A DNA stretch of 64,000 nucleotides, taken from Coriobacteriia bacterium (GTDB lineage Bacteria > Actinomycetota > Coriobacteriia > WRKU01 > WQUG01). Both the position numbers and the translations under genes were made by a program. Below the pieces are notes generated by a model. That model did no database searches and was not told where the DNA came from. It was given only the letters and a program-made list of their open reading frames with translations. How positions within the stretch are numbered: the first letter of the stretch is position 1; the number at the start of each line of letters is the position of its first letter. Below are positions 46,230-54,205 of this stretch, piece after piece. The stretch lies in contig WRFR01000003.1 in the NCBI GenBank assembly GCA_009778715.1, positions 1 to 64,000 on the forward strand, read 5' to 3'.

Positions 46230-47569
46230 TACTGGCGCCTATCCAATAGCGCTTCGATGGCGTCAACCCCCAGGGCGGCAATGCCGTGTTCCGAGGCGAC
46301 CTCTGCGCGCTCCCCAAAGGAGTCGTCAACATAGAGAGCGTGTGCGCCCGGCGTAATGTAGTTGGCCTTGGACTGCCCTGCCGGCACCTGTATCAACGCC
46401 ACAAACAACGCCGGATCAAGACGGCAAACCCCCAGCACACCGCGCAGGTCGTCTTCTGTACCCGGATAGCGGGTCACCAGCGTGACCGGGATCTTCTTGT
46501 TCGCGCACTGATACAGCAGGCTGACTGCCTCCAGGTTGACGCCGGGAATGCGATGATCGACGATCGTATCATCGAAGTCGATATAAAGCTCGTCAAACTC
46601 ATAGGGCAGCCGGTAGCTGTTTGCCAGCGCCCTGCTGACCTCGACCTGGTCGAACTGACGCGCAGGCTCGGTCGTATGCCCCAGCGCATCCCAGATCGCC
46701 ATCAGGGGCAAGTTCGCCCCGGCGGCGCGATCAACACACATGGTGCCCGCGGTGCGGGTCGCCACCTCAAGCAAGCGATAAGCCCCCGCCTCGTCACGGC
46801 GCAGCTGGAAGAACCAGACCCCGTGCAGGCCCAACGGCCCCAGCCGATCCTGAATAGCCTGGGCGATCTCGCGCGCCTCAGTATCATCTGGCAGAGAAAT
46901 ACTGCGCACCGCGATGCCGTTCTTGATGCGCACCCGCTGGCGCGATTCAGCGTAGCGCAGGCCGCGCTCGTCAGAGAAGCAATCGACGGTGACTTCGTCG
47001 CCGGGCAGGTACTGGCAGATGACCTGGGGGCAAGCCGCACGCGCCGCCGCCTCCAGCTTGCGCTCGAGCGTGGCGCGGTCATGCACCACGTGAAAGCCCT
47101 CGGTGCCCTGCCCCACCGCCGGTTTGATGATCACGGGAAAATCAGCATCAGCCACCTCGTCGGCATCCGCATAGATTCGTGGCAGGAAATCGCAGCCTTG
47201 CGGGCTGCTTGCCAGCGTCTCATACGTCAGGCGCTTGTTGCGGCAGATACGCGCGACCTCCAGCGACGAGCACACCACGGTCGCAGGCAGCTCGTCGGTG
47301 TTTTCCAGCAGGCGCAACGCCGCCTCATCATTGGCCGGCATGACCAGGTCGATCTCCTGGGTAAAGCAGATCCGCGCCATGTCGCGCCCGAAGTTCTCAT
47401 CATCCATCCAGGGCGCGTCACCCACGTAGTGCGCGTAGCAGAACTCGCCCGGCCCCGCCGCTGACGAAGCTCCGACCAACGTCACAAAGGGAATATCTTT
47501 GAGCGAGCGAAATATCTCCAGGCCGATCTCTGACCCACAGGGGTAGACCAGCACACGCAGTTGCTGCAC
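46229..47569 (-). CDS. ATP-grasp ligase fused to a HAD-like phosphatase domain
   Basis: 446 aa. Residues 1-110 are a CarB-like preATP-grasp fold; 110-300 are the ATP-grasp domain (FPVIIKPAVGQGTEGFHVV, QYLPGDEVTVDCFSDE, LLEVATRTAGTMCVDR). Residues 325-446 form a HAD-type domain beginning LYIDFDDTIVDHR (D331, D333) and ending ALYVDDSFGERAEVA. The ATP-grasp part would join a carboxylate to an amine or similar; the substrate is not predictable. GTG 47569 has a near-perfect AGGAGG at ideal distance, and a TATAAT box lies 40-50 bp upstream. Heads the unit leading into the deacetylase and aminotransferase genes, so a role in sugar or wall-precursor modification is plausible. Confidence 0.75.
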   Translation of the reverse strand: MQQLRVLVYPCGSEIGLEIFRSLKDIPFVTLVGASSAAGPGEFCYAHYVGDAPWMDDENFGRDMARICFTQEIDLVMPANDEAALRLLENTDELPATVVCSSLEVARICRNKRLTYETLASSPQGCDFLPRIYADADEVADADFPVIIKPAVGQGTEGFHVVHDRATLERKLEAAARAACPQVICQYLPGDEVTVDCFSDERGLRYAESRQRVRIKNGIAVRSISLPDDTEAREIAQAIQDRLGPLGLHGVWFFQLRRDEAGAYRLLEVATRTAGTMCVDRAAGANLPLMAIWDALGHTTEPARQFDQVEVSRALANSYRLPYEFDELYIDFDDTIVDHRIPGVNLEAVSLLYQCANKKIPVTLVTRYPGTEDDLRGVLGVCRLDPALFVALIQVPAGQSKANYITPGAHALYVDDSFGERAEVASEHGIAALGVDAIEALLDRRQ

Positions 47570-47611
47570 GCAACGCCCTCCTTAATGAAATAGAACGGGT
47601 ATCGTTTCTCT

Positions 47612-47617
47612 ATTATA
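47612..47617 (-). promoter_or_regulatory. -10 element for the ATP-grasp gene
   Basis: Perfect TATAAT on the minus strand inside a CTCTATAATAGAG near-palindrome, about 45 bp before the GTG start; -35 weak. Confidence 0.45.
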
Positions 47618-47644
47618 GAGCGTTAGAGGGCGACGATGAGGGTT

Positions 47645-48376
47645 TCAGTCAAGCTCCTCGTAGTCATCATCAGCAGCTTTGGCATCCTCTTCTGCCGCAC
47701 GAGCGGCAGCCGCAGCACGCTTCGCAGCCTCGACCTGCTCAGCCTTGACCTTCTCCAGCATTTCAGGAGCCAGCGCCACGATCTGCTGCGCGCGCTTCTG
47801 CAACATCCCCTTGCCTTGCTCAGCGTCGAAAATGAACAGGCGCACCACGCCCTCTTTCACGCTGTCGGCCACTTTACCGTTGTTCAGCATGTCGCACAAA
47901 TAGTTCAGCATCGTCATGTACTCAGGATCGCCATGGTAACACCGCAGCGCGCCGCTCAGATACTCCCATACCGTTTTCGATCTCGTCTCCGTCGTAGCGC
48001 CAAAGTGGCACAGAACCTCAAAGGCTTCCTGGCGCACGATCTTGGATTCCTCGTCATAGAGGCAGTCGTCAAGCTGATAGAGCGCCTTGGCCACCACGGG
48101 GCCATGATGCGGCACGAAACAGTCCAATACCACCAAAATGTTATAGCGCGTGAACGACTCAGGGCGATCCAGCGCGTCAATGATCTCTGAGCTCAAGTCG
48201 ACCAGCAGGTCGGCGTCACGATGCGCGACTTCCTGCAGGATGTCTGAGGCATACTCCCGCAACGCCCGCGTGGGCGCCCCCAAGGCATCGGCCAGTTCGC
48301 GGCGCGTCTTCATCCGGCGTATCGCGCCGTCGATGACTTCGTCTTTGTCAGTCTCTATCGTAAAACTGTACTTCAT
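47645..48376 (-). CDS. HEAT-repeat protein of unknown function
   Basis: 243 aa. Alpha-helical repeats of about 40 residues ([69 protein letters not shown]) resemble HEAT/armadillo units. The end is an Ala/Glu-rich helix ([19 protein letters not shown]) with an acidic DDDYEELD tail. No signal or membrane segment, so cytosolic. The start overlaps the leuD stop by 4 bp (ATGA), so it is made together with LeuCD. Why is unclear; scaffolding or assembly of the Fe-S enzyme is only a guess. Confidence 0.6.
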   Translation of the reverse strand: MKYSFTIETDKDEVIDGAIRRMKTRRELADALGAPTRALREYASDILQEVAHRDADLLVDLSSEIIDALDRPESFTRYNILVVLDCFVPHHGPVVAKALYQLDDCLYDEESKIVRQEAFEVLCHFGATTETRSKTVWEYLSGALRCYHGDPEYMTMLNYLCDMLNNGKVADSVKEGVVRLFIFDAEQGKGMLQKRAQQIVALAPEMLEKVKAEQVEAAKRAAAAARAAEEDAKAADDDYEELD

Positions 48377-48900
48377 TTCTGTTCTTTCTCGAACGCAAAC
48401 GTACCATGCTTCCGGATATGGGCTGCCAAACCGCCGTCTTCCAGAAGTTGGGTCATGACCGGCGGCAAGGGAGCGAACGTGAGAGAATCGCCCTTTATAT
48501 TATTATGAACGACTCCCGTCGCCAGGTCGAGTCTCAATTCGTCACCGGCATCGATCTGATCGGTATCGCAAATCACGACCGGCAGCCCGGTATTGATGGC
48601 ATTGCGGAAGAAAATGCGCGCGAAACTCTTGGCAAGTACGGCTTTAGTGCCCGCGTTGAGCAGAACCAGCGGCGCTTGCTCGCGCGAACTGCCACAGCCA
48701 AAGTTTGTGCCCGCCACCAAAAAGCCGCCGCCCGCCTGCTGAAGCTTGTCATAGTAGTCAGGGTCAAGCTCCTCCATCGCATGGACCGCCATGGCCTTCA
48801 TGTCAGTGGACTGGAACTTGTACTTTCCGGCGATGATGTAGTCGGTGTTGATGTCATTGCCATACTTAAAGGCTGGCGCGATAAGTATCGGAGTACTCAT
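48373..48900 (-). CDS. leuD: 3-isopropylmalate dehydratase small subunit
   Basis: 175 aa. Swivel domain of the aconitase family: [17 protein letters not shown], the active-site loop [17 protein letters not shown], and [17 protein letters not shown]. With LeuC it isomerises 2- to 3-isopropylmalate in leucine synthesis. Length fits the short bacterial/archaeal form (about 165-175 aa) that pairs with 420-aa LeuC. Because that class includes homoaconitase and 2-methylmalate (citramalate pathway) enzymes, substrate is not certain. 16 bp after leuC. Confidence 0.85.
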   Translation of the reverse strand: MSTPILIAPAFKYGNDINTDYIIAGKYKFQSTDMKAMAVHAMEELDPDYYDKLQQAGGGFLVAGTNFGCGSSREQAPLVLLNAGTKAVLAKSFARIFFRNAINTGLPVVICDTDQIDAGDELRLDLATGVVHNNIKGDSLTFAPLPPVMTQLLEDGGLAAHIRKHGTFAFEKEQK

Positions 48901-48916
48901 GATGGTGACTGCTTTC

Positions 48917-50179
48917 TTATTCGAAGTACGGACGCGGGTCGTTGATGTGGCCTGCCAGCACGCTGGCGGCTACCGTGGCGGGACTGCCCAGGTAAATGAA
49001 CGCATTGCTGTTGCCCATGCGCCCCTTGAAGTTGCGGTTTGCTGTGCTGATAACATTTTCGCCATCGCTGGGCACGCCGTTATGCGTGCCAACACAGGGC
49101 CCGCAACCCGGCGTGACAATACAGGCGCCCGCCTCGATGAAAGTCTGAATAAAGCCCGCGGCGATCGCGTCCAGGAAGATATCCTTGCTGGCCGGAGCCA
49201 CCACCAGGCGCACGCCCGGGGCCAGCTTGTGGCCCTTGATGATGTGCGCGGCGATCGCGAAGTCCTCCAGGCGCCCGTTGGTGCAGGTGCCCAGCACGCC
49301 CTCAGCGATGGGCGTCGGGGGCAGGTCGGAGAGCGGGACCACATTGTCGACCGTGTGCGGACAGGCGATCTGAGGCGCCAGGTCGCTGACGTCGATCTCG
49401 ACGGTGCGCTCGTAGATCGCGTCCGGGTCGGGGGCGACGGGGTGTGACTCGCGTGTGCCGTGCGCCGCGACCCACTCCAGAGTCTTGTCATCAGCAACCA
49501 TGAGTCCCGCCTTCGCGCCCAGCTCGATTGCCATGTTGCTGATGGTCATGCGCGCCTCGACTGAGAGCGTGTCGATGACCGGGCCGGAGAACTCCAATGC
49601 CTCATAAGTTGCCCCATCAGCGCCAAGTTGGCCCGTCAGATACAAGATGAGATCCTTGGCAAATACGCCTTTTGGAAGCGTGCCGGTAAAGATCACTTTG
49701 ATCGTACGCGGCACCTTGAACCAGAGCTTGCCAGTAGCCATAGCCGCCGCGCCATCCGTCGAGCCCACGCCCGTCGAAAACACATTGAGCGCGCCATACG
49801 TGCAGGTATGGCTGTCACAGCCGACCACCAGGTCACCCGGAACCACATGACCCTGCTCGGGCAGAAGCTGGTGGCAAACACCGCAACCGACGTCGTAGAG
49901 GCGCGCGCCGCTGGCGGCGGCAAAGTCGCGCATCTGCTTGTGCAGCGCGCTGACCCCCTCAAGCGGGCTGGGACTGGAGTGGTCGATGACCAGCGCGACC
50001 TTAGTGGGGTCGAAAACCTTGTTCTCGAAGCCCATGGCTGCAAGCGCCTTAATGGCGAGCGGCGAGGTCCCATCCTGTCCCATGACGAAGTCGACGTCTG
50101 CGATGACAATGTCGTCAGCATAGACGTCATGGCCCCCGTGGCGGGAGAAAATCTTTTCTGCAATAGTTTGACCGGGCAT
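48917..50179 (-). CDS. leuC: 3-isopropylmalate dehydratase large subunit
   Basis: 420 aa, the short LeuC form. Fe-S ligands in [13 protein letters not shown] and in [23 protein letters not shown] and [13 protein letters not shown] are family blocks. ATG 50179 follows AAGGAG. No leuA or leuB is nearby, so leuCD stand alone with the HEAT protein. Use in leucine or in the citramalate route to isoleucine is possible. The 5' leader is about 80 nt from a TACAAT box. Confidence 0.88.
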   Translation of the reverse strand: MPGQTIAEKIFSRHGGHDVYADDIVIADVDFVMGQDGTSPLAIKALAAMGFENKVFDPTKVALVIDHSSPSPLEGVSALHKQMRDFAAASGARLYDVGCGVCHQLLPEQGHVVPGDLVVGCDSHTCTYGALNVFSTGVGSTDGAAAMATGKLWFKVPRTIKVIFTGTLPKGVFAKDLILYLTGQLGADGATYEALEFSGPVIDTLSVEARMTISNMAIELGAKAGLMVADDKTLEWVAAHGTRESHPVAPDPDAIYERTVEIDVSDLAPQIACPHTVDNVVPLSDLPPTPIAEGVLGTCTNGRLEDFAIAAHIIKGHKLAPGVRLVVAPASKDIFLDAIAAGFIQTFIEAGACIVTPGCGPCVGTHNGVPSDGENVISTANRNFKGRMGNSNAFIYLGSPATVAASVLAGHINDPRPYFE

Positions 50180-50262
50180 AGGCAGCTCCTTGTTATGCTC
50201 AAAAGATGATGATCAACTGCAGTGACGCACCCTCAAGAGAGATCATCAAAAGTGAAGCTTTT

Positions 50263-50268
50263 ATTGTA
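50263..50268 (-). promoter_or_regulatory. Putative -10 element upstream of leuC
   Basis: TACAAT on the minus strand (CGCTACAATAAA), 84 bp before the leuC ATG; no clear -35, T-box or other leader structure seen. Confidence 0.35.
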
Positions 50269-50327
50269 GCGTAAAGCACTCATAAACACACACCACACGA
50301 CTATGCTACACTGGATATCCGCAAAAG

Positions 50328-50404
<77 letters not shown>

Positions 50405-50413
50405 CAAAGCCGC

Positions 50414-50456
50414 AGGTCAGAGGATAAATTGAAAGCTTCTGGCCTGTTTTTATTTT
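50414..50456 (+). terminator. Terminator of tRNA-fMet
   Basis: AGGTCAGA (50414-50421) pairs with TCTGGCCT (50438-50445) with one G-T pair, followed by TTTTTATTTT. Confidence 0.65.
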
Positions 50457-50491
50457 GGGCAAAAATGCCCAGGTGGGCAATAAGTGGGCAA
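50456..50491. repeat. Clustered GGGCA repeats next to the attachment gene (candidate integrase arm sites)
   Basis: TGGGCA (50456-50461) and TGCCCA (50466-50471) form an inverted pair; two direct GTGGGCAA copies follow at 50473-50480 and 50484-50491, 11 bp apart, i.e. about one helical turn. Confidence 0.5.
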
Positions 50492-50512
50492 ACTTTGAAG
50501 GAAGAAGCACGG

Positions 50513-51094
50513 TTATTTGCTAACAACAGTCCCGAAGGGACTTATTAGCTTCAGGCCAATAAGAAGCGCAATCACTGTTGCAACAACAAACAAAGCAATA
50601 AGTACATTAGGCACCCATATCTCTCTTGATGTGAAAGAGCGATAGGTTTTGGGGTTTTCGCCGGACTCTAAAGCCTTCCACTCGGCAGCATAAATCGAAG
50701 CCTTAAGATGGCTTTCAAGCGTATTTATGACTTTAAACTTCCCCTTATTGAGCTGACCAAAAGAAATGATTAAGCTTCGCCACGCAAAGGAAAAAATTCC
50801 GCCGGTAATAGTGAGAAACGCCACACCGAACGCAGTAAGAGAAGTATCACCCGAACCTTTAACAAGTAAACCAATAGCAGTTAGTAAAGCACCATTCACA
50901 GTTAGAAAAAATGTATTGACGGTTTGTCTTCGAGCGACTAGATTCTCTGAACTTTCCACCATCATTTTATACAAATCAGTAATGCGCTGTTCATCTTCTT
51001 CCGGAGAAGGGGTGCCCATTGGGAATAATGTATCCAGGAAATCTTCTTCTGTTTTCTTGGTTAAGGTAGTAATGGTTTTTCGTTTCACCATCAT
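50513..51094 (-). CDS. Three-TM membrane protein, putative effector of the TIR module (SLATT/RipA-like)
   Basis: 193 aa. A charged cytosolic N-terminus (1-58) contains EEDEQRITDLYKMMVESSE and ARRQTVNTFFLTVNGALLTAIGLLV, reminiscent of SLATT or RipA-type small membrane proteins found beside bacterial immune genes. Helices at about 60-80, 88-106 and 161-183. No SLOG, SIR2 or macro domain is present, so it is not a standard ThsA. Two ATGs in tandem (51094, 51091) directly follow the stop of the TIR gene, implying coupling. Likely role: membrane disruption on receipt of a TIR-made nucleotide signal (inference). Confidence 0.55.
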   Translation of the reverse strand: MMVKRKTITTLTKKTEEDFLDTLFPMGTPSPEEDEQRITDLYKMMVESSENLVARRQTVNTFFLTVNGALLTAIGLLVKGSGDTSLTAFGVAFLTITGGIFSFAWRSLIISFGQLNKGKFKVINTLESHLKASIYAAEWKALESGENPKTYRSFTSREIWVPNVLIALFVVATVIALLIGLKLISPFGTVVSK

Positions 51095-51478
51095 CTACGT
51101 CCATCCAAAAAGCTTTTGAGTTATTAACGCGAAATCCCACCGGACAACATCTGAAGAAGATAGACCATTTGGGATAATATGCGTTTCATCACTATTGATC
51201 TGAATCCCAAAAAGGTAATGACCCTGCCTGGTTGTTTCAGCAATCTCCCATAATACTGCATCCGATTTCCATGTTGTCGCACCAATAAGAACGATGGTGC
51301 CCTTTGTGCGCGAAATTTTTTCAGAGCACTTTGTCTTCCATTGCGCATCGAAAGGATCCTTCACCGAATAGTCGTAAAACTCAATATCATTTCTTGAATC
51401 CTTCGCTTGTTGAGATAAGAAATCACGCGCCCAGCGATCCTCCATTTCAAAACTAATAAAAGCACGGGGTTGCGCCAT
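51095..51478 (-). CDS. Small TIR-like (MTH538/ThsB-type) protein 2
   Basis: 127 aa. AFISFEMEDRWARDFLSQQA, EFYDYSVKDPFDAQWKTKC, TIVLIGATTWKSDAVLWEIAE match the MTH538 TIR-like fold used by Thoeris ThsB sensors. E78 in LWEIAE sits where the NADase glutamate is expected. ThsB proteins detect phage and convert NAD to cyclic ADP-ribose-type signals; whether this one does is not shown. ATG 51478 follows AAAGGAA. Sits 30 bp after TIR protein 1 and abuts the membrane protein gene. Confidence 0.75.
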   Translation of the reverse strand: MAQPRAFISFEMEDRWARDFLSQQAKDSRNDIEFYDYSVKDPFDAQWKTKCSEKISRTKGTIVLIGATTWKSDAVLWEIAETTRQGHYLFGIQINSDETHIIPNGLSSSDVVRWDFALITQKLFGWT

Positions 51479-51508
51479 GAGAGTTCCTTTCGGTTACTGA
51501 ACTTAATA

Positions 51509-51883
51509 TCACCAAAGCTCCCTAATCGCAGCAACTATAGACTCAGTACTCCAATTGACTGTCTTGTCAGCGTCTTGGGCAGCAACTGAAATCCGTTCTG
51601 CACCATAGGGTCTTATTGCAAGAATAGGTTTATCATATTTCTTGGCCCATCCAATTTCCTTTTTGATTGAATCACTATATGATGCATATACTCCCGCAAT
51701 AAAGACAAACATGCTGCAATATTTAATAGCGCTTTCAACATCACTAAAGCTATCCCGCGGGTTACTCTTCGTGACCGAATAATCTGTGTATGAAAAGTTG
51801 CTCCTATTCTCAAGAAGCTTCATCAACCTGTCATAGTCATCTGAATAATTCCATGAATGGCTTACAAATATGTTTTTAGACAT
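51509..51883 (-). CDS. Small TIR-like (MTH538/ThsB-type) protein 1
   Basis: 124 aa from ATG 51883, which has GGAGGAAAGCT upstream; a longer start at 51904 lies on the wrong side of that site. NIFVSHSWNYSDDYDRLMKLL, YTDYSVTKSNP, MFVFIAGVYASYSDSIKKEIGWA and DKPILAIRPYGAE are typical of ThsB-like TIR domains. E76 in KKEIGWA is in the position of the catalytic glutamate. First gene of a three-gene minus-strand unit; a TATAAT box (51923-51928) lies 40 bp upstream. AT-rich relative to the chromosome. Confidence 0.78.
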   Translation of the reverse strand: MSKNIFVSHSWNYSDDYDRLMKLLENRSNFSYTDYSVTKSNPRDSFSDVESAIKYCSMFVFIAGVYASYSDSIKKEIGWAKKYDKPILAIRPYGAERISVAAQDADKTVNWSTESIVAAIRELW

Positions 51884-51922
51884 AGCTTTCCTCCAGAATT
51901 GCATCTGATTCTATTACCGTCC

Positions 51923-51928
51923 ATTATA
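51923..51928 (-). promoter_or_regulatory. -10 element of the TIR operon
   Basis: Perfect TATAAT on the minus strand (AGTATATAATGG), 40 bp before the first TIR start; -35 not convincing. Confidence 0.45.
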
Positions 51929-52038
51929 TACTTTCGCCAAGATAACAAGCTGTCATCGACTTTGCAGATGCGCCCAGATGGTTCGCCCCAGCATAGCTGG
52001 GTCAATAACACAAACGCTAATCTCTCCCACTTCACAGT

Positions 52039-52044
52039 TATAAT
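52039..52044 (+). promoter_or_regulatory. -10 element of the type III R-M operon
   Basis: Perfect TATAAT 31 bp before the mod ATG; no good -35 box seen. Confidence 0.4.
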
Positions 52045-52074
52045 GAATTAGTCACAATCGCTGAAGGAGAGTGG

Positions 52075-54200
52075 ATGTCAAAGCTCACGGATTTGATCGG
52101 GAGAGTAGCGCAGAAAGATCCTGCGCTTGCAGAGGAGTTGCGCAAGGAGTTCGCGGTCTATGCGAACCGGCGTGTCTTTGGTTTGAACTTTGAGCGGCAC
52201 ATGCCCGAAACTGTAAGACTTTATGATCGTCCGATCCGTCGCGGTGACAAGGTGAATATCCTCCCAGCACGAGGTGAAAAAGAGAAAGTTGAAAACAAGC
52301 GGATCTGGCTCGTCAAGTCGATTTTAGAAAAAGCTGAGGGTACGTTTGCCACGCTTGCGCCCGTCGGCGCAAATTTTGACCAGGAAGAGCCCCCCCCCCT
52401 CAGATTTCCGTTAATGATCTGGTAACTGTCGCTGCATTTTCAGAGCCAATCTACCCCGGCCTGCAGGAGACCGGGCGGGTTGAGCGTGGTGGGAATAAAC
52501 CTTACCAGGTGATCATCAATGGCGAGAACTTTCATGCCCTCGAAACGCTTCTCTATGCTTACGAAGGCAAGGTTGACTGCATCTATATTGACCCACCCTA
52601 TAACAAAGGGGCCAAAGATTGGAAGTACAATAACGACTTTGTTGACAGCGAGGATGCGTATCGCCATTCAAAATGGCTTGCATTTATTGAGCGACGGCTT
52701 AGGTTAGCAAAACGCCTGCTAAATCCGGAGAATTCAGTCTTGATAGTAACGATTGACGAAACGGAGTATCTGAGGCTTGGGCTTTTACTTGAACAAATTT
52801 TTACAAACGCGCAAATCCAAATGATAAGTTCTGTAATCAACCCGAGCGGTGCAAAAAGAGCCGGCTTGTTTTCGCGTTCTGATGAATACATTTTTATGGT
52901 TGTACTTGGTGCTGAAACCGTACAGTACTTTGCTGAGGGCGGAGACCCGAAGGAGAAGCGCTGGTGGTACCTGAGAAGAACTGACCTTTCTTCACGACGA
53001 GGCACAAAAAAGGGTGGCGTGCGCCAGTTTTATCCAATCTATGTCTCGCCTTTAACAAATAGGATAGTACATATCGGGGAAGCTCTTGCGCCGGGTGTTG
53101 ATCGGAGTAGTGTGCCAAGAGTAGAGGGTGCAGTGCCAGTCTTCCCTGTCAGAGAAGATGGGATAGAAATGAACTGGGGTTTAACAGCCCCGTCATTACA
53201 AAGACTATATGATTACGGCTTCGTGCGTGTGTCTCCTGGACATGATTACCAACCCTACATCTTCAAATATCTTTCTGAGGAGACGGTCGAGAAAGTTGAG
53301 AGTGGTGAGCTCTCAGTTATCGGCTCTCGTGAAGATGGATCCAAAATTGTTGTGTCTGATGAGGGGAAAATAATTAGGCCAACAACAGCTTGGAGTGTGT
53401 CCAGTCATGATGCCGGGCAATATGGAACCAGCCTATTGGGCGCGTTGATTCCCGGCCGCCGTTTTCCGTTTCCAAAATCGCTCTATGCGGTCGAGGACGC
53501 ATTACGGTATTTTATCGGGAAGAAACCTAGCGCGCTCATTGTTGATTTCTTCTCAGGTTCAGGAACGACTGCGCACGCAGTCATGCGGCTTAACCATCAT
53601 GACGGGGGACAACGCAGGTGCATCTGCATCACGAATAATGAAGTTTCAGCAGGGGAGCAAGAGATATTTCTCAAACAGATGCTTCGACCAAGTGATGATG
53701 AATGGAAAGCACTTGGCATCTGCGACTATATTACCAAGCCGCGTATCACTGCTGCCATTACTGGCAAAACACCAGAAGGCAATGATATCAAAGGTGACTA
53801 TTTGTTTACTGACGAGTTCTCAATGGTGGAAGGCTTCGAGGAGAACGCGATCTTCTATAACCTAACCTATCAGGATGAACTCAGCGTTGAGCTTGATCGC
53901 GCATTTGCTGAGATCGCTCCATTACTTTGGATGCGTGCTGGTTCGCAAGGCCGCTGCATTTCTGAACGCAAGGCAGACTTCGATATTGCTAAGAACTATG
54001 GCATTCTCTTTGACTACCATGCCGCCAACGCATTTCTTTCAGCATTGAGTAATAGCGCCGGCGTAAAGATAGCTTACATCGTCACTAACCAGGACTCCCG
54101 CTTTCAGGACATCGCTCAGAAGCTTCCAGAGGGCATCAAGTCGATCAGACTTTACGAGTCCTATATCCGTTCCTTCAAGATCAACCAGGGAGAGGCCTAG
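52075..54200 (+). pseudogene. mod: Type III DNA methyltransferase (Mod), frameshifted at a poly-C tract (possibly phase-variable)
   Basis: Two frames make one gene. The first (52075-52425) begins MSKLTDLIGRVAQKDPALAEE with AAGGAGAG upstream and covers the conserved Mod N-terminus; it stops soon after the C-tract. The second, in the +1 frame, continues QISVNDLVTVAAFSEPIYPGL, then RVERGGNKPYQVIINGENFHALE and the methyltransferase core. Motif IV is IYIDPPYNKGAKDW and motif I follows much later as VDFFSGSGTTAHAVM, i.e. a beta-class N6-adenine enzyme; the recognition domain lies between. With 10 C's the gene is off; 11 or 8 C's restore about 708 aa. An internal ATG at 52509 could make a shorter product. 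res follows by 5 bp. Confidence 0.85.
52390..52399 (+). repeat. Homopolymer tract of ten C in mod
   Basis: Ten C's between GAAGAG and TCAGATT, exactly where the reading frame of mod changes. In this state the frame ends 26 bp later at a TAA. Confidence 0.9.
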
Positions 54201-54205
54201 ATCAT

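Noticed and set aside
46286-47464. 392-codon plus-strand open frame opposite the ATP-grasp gene
   Set aside because: Shadow of a GC-rich gene; no motif, and the minus-strand protein has ATP-grasp and HAD motifs.
50180-50270. T-box or leucine attenuator ahead of leuC
   Set aside because: No leucine-codon leader peptide, T-box sequence or terminator/antiterminator pair could be found.
52509-54200. Treating the second mod frame as an independent complete methyltransferase
   Set aside because: It lacks the conserved Mod N-terminus, has no ribosome site at its first ATG, and the missing part lies in the adjacent frame across the C-tract.
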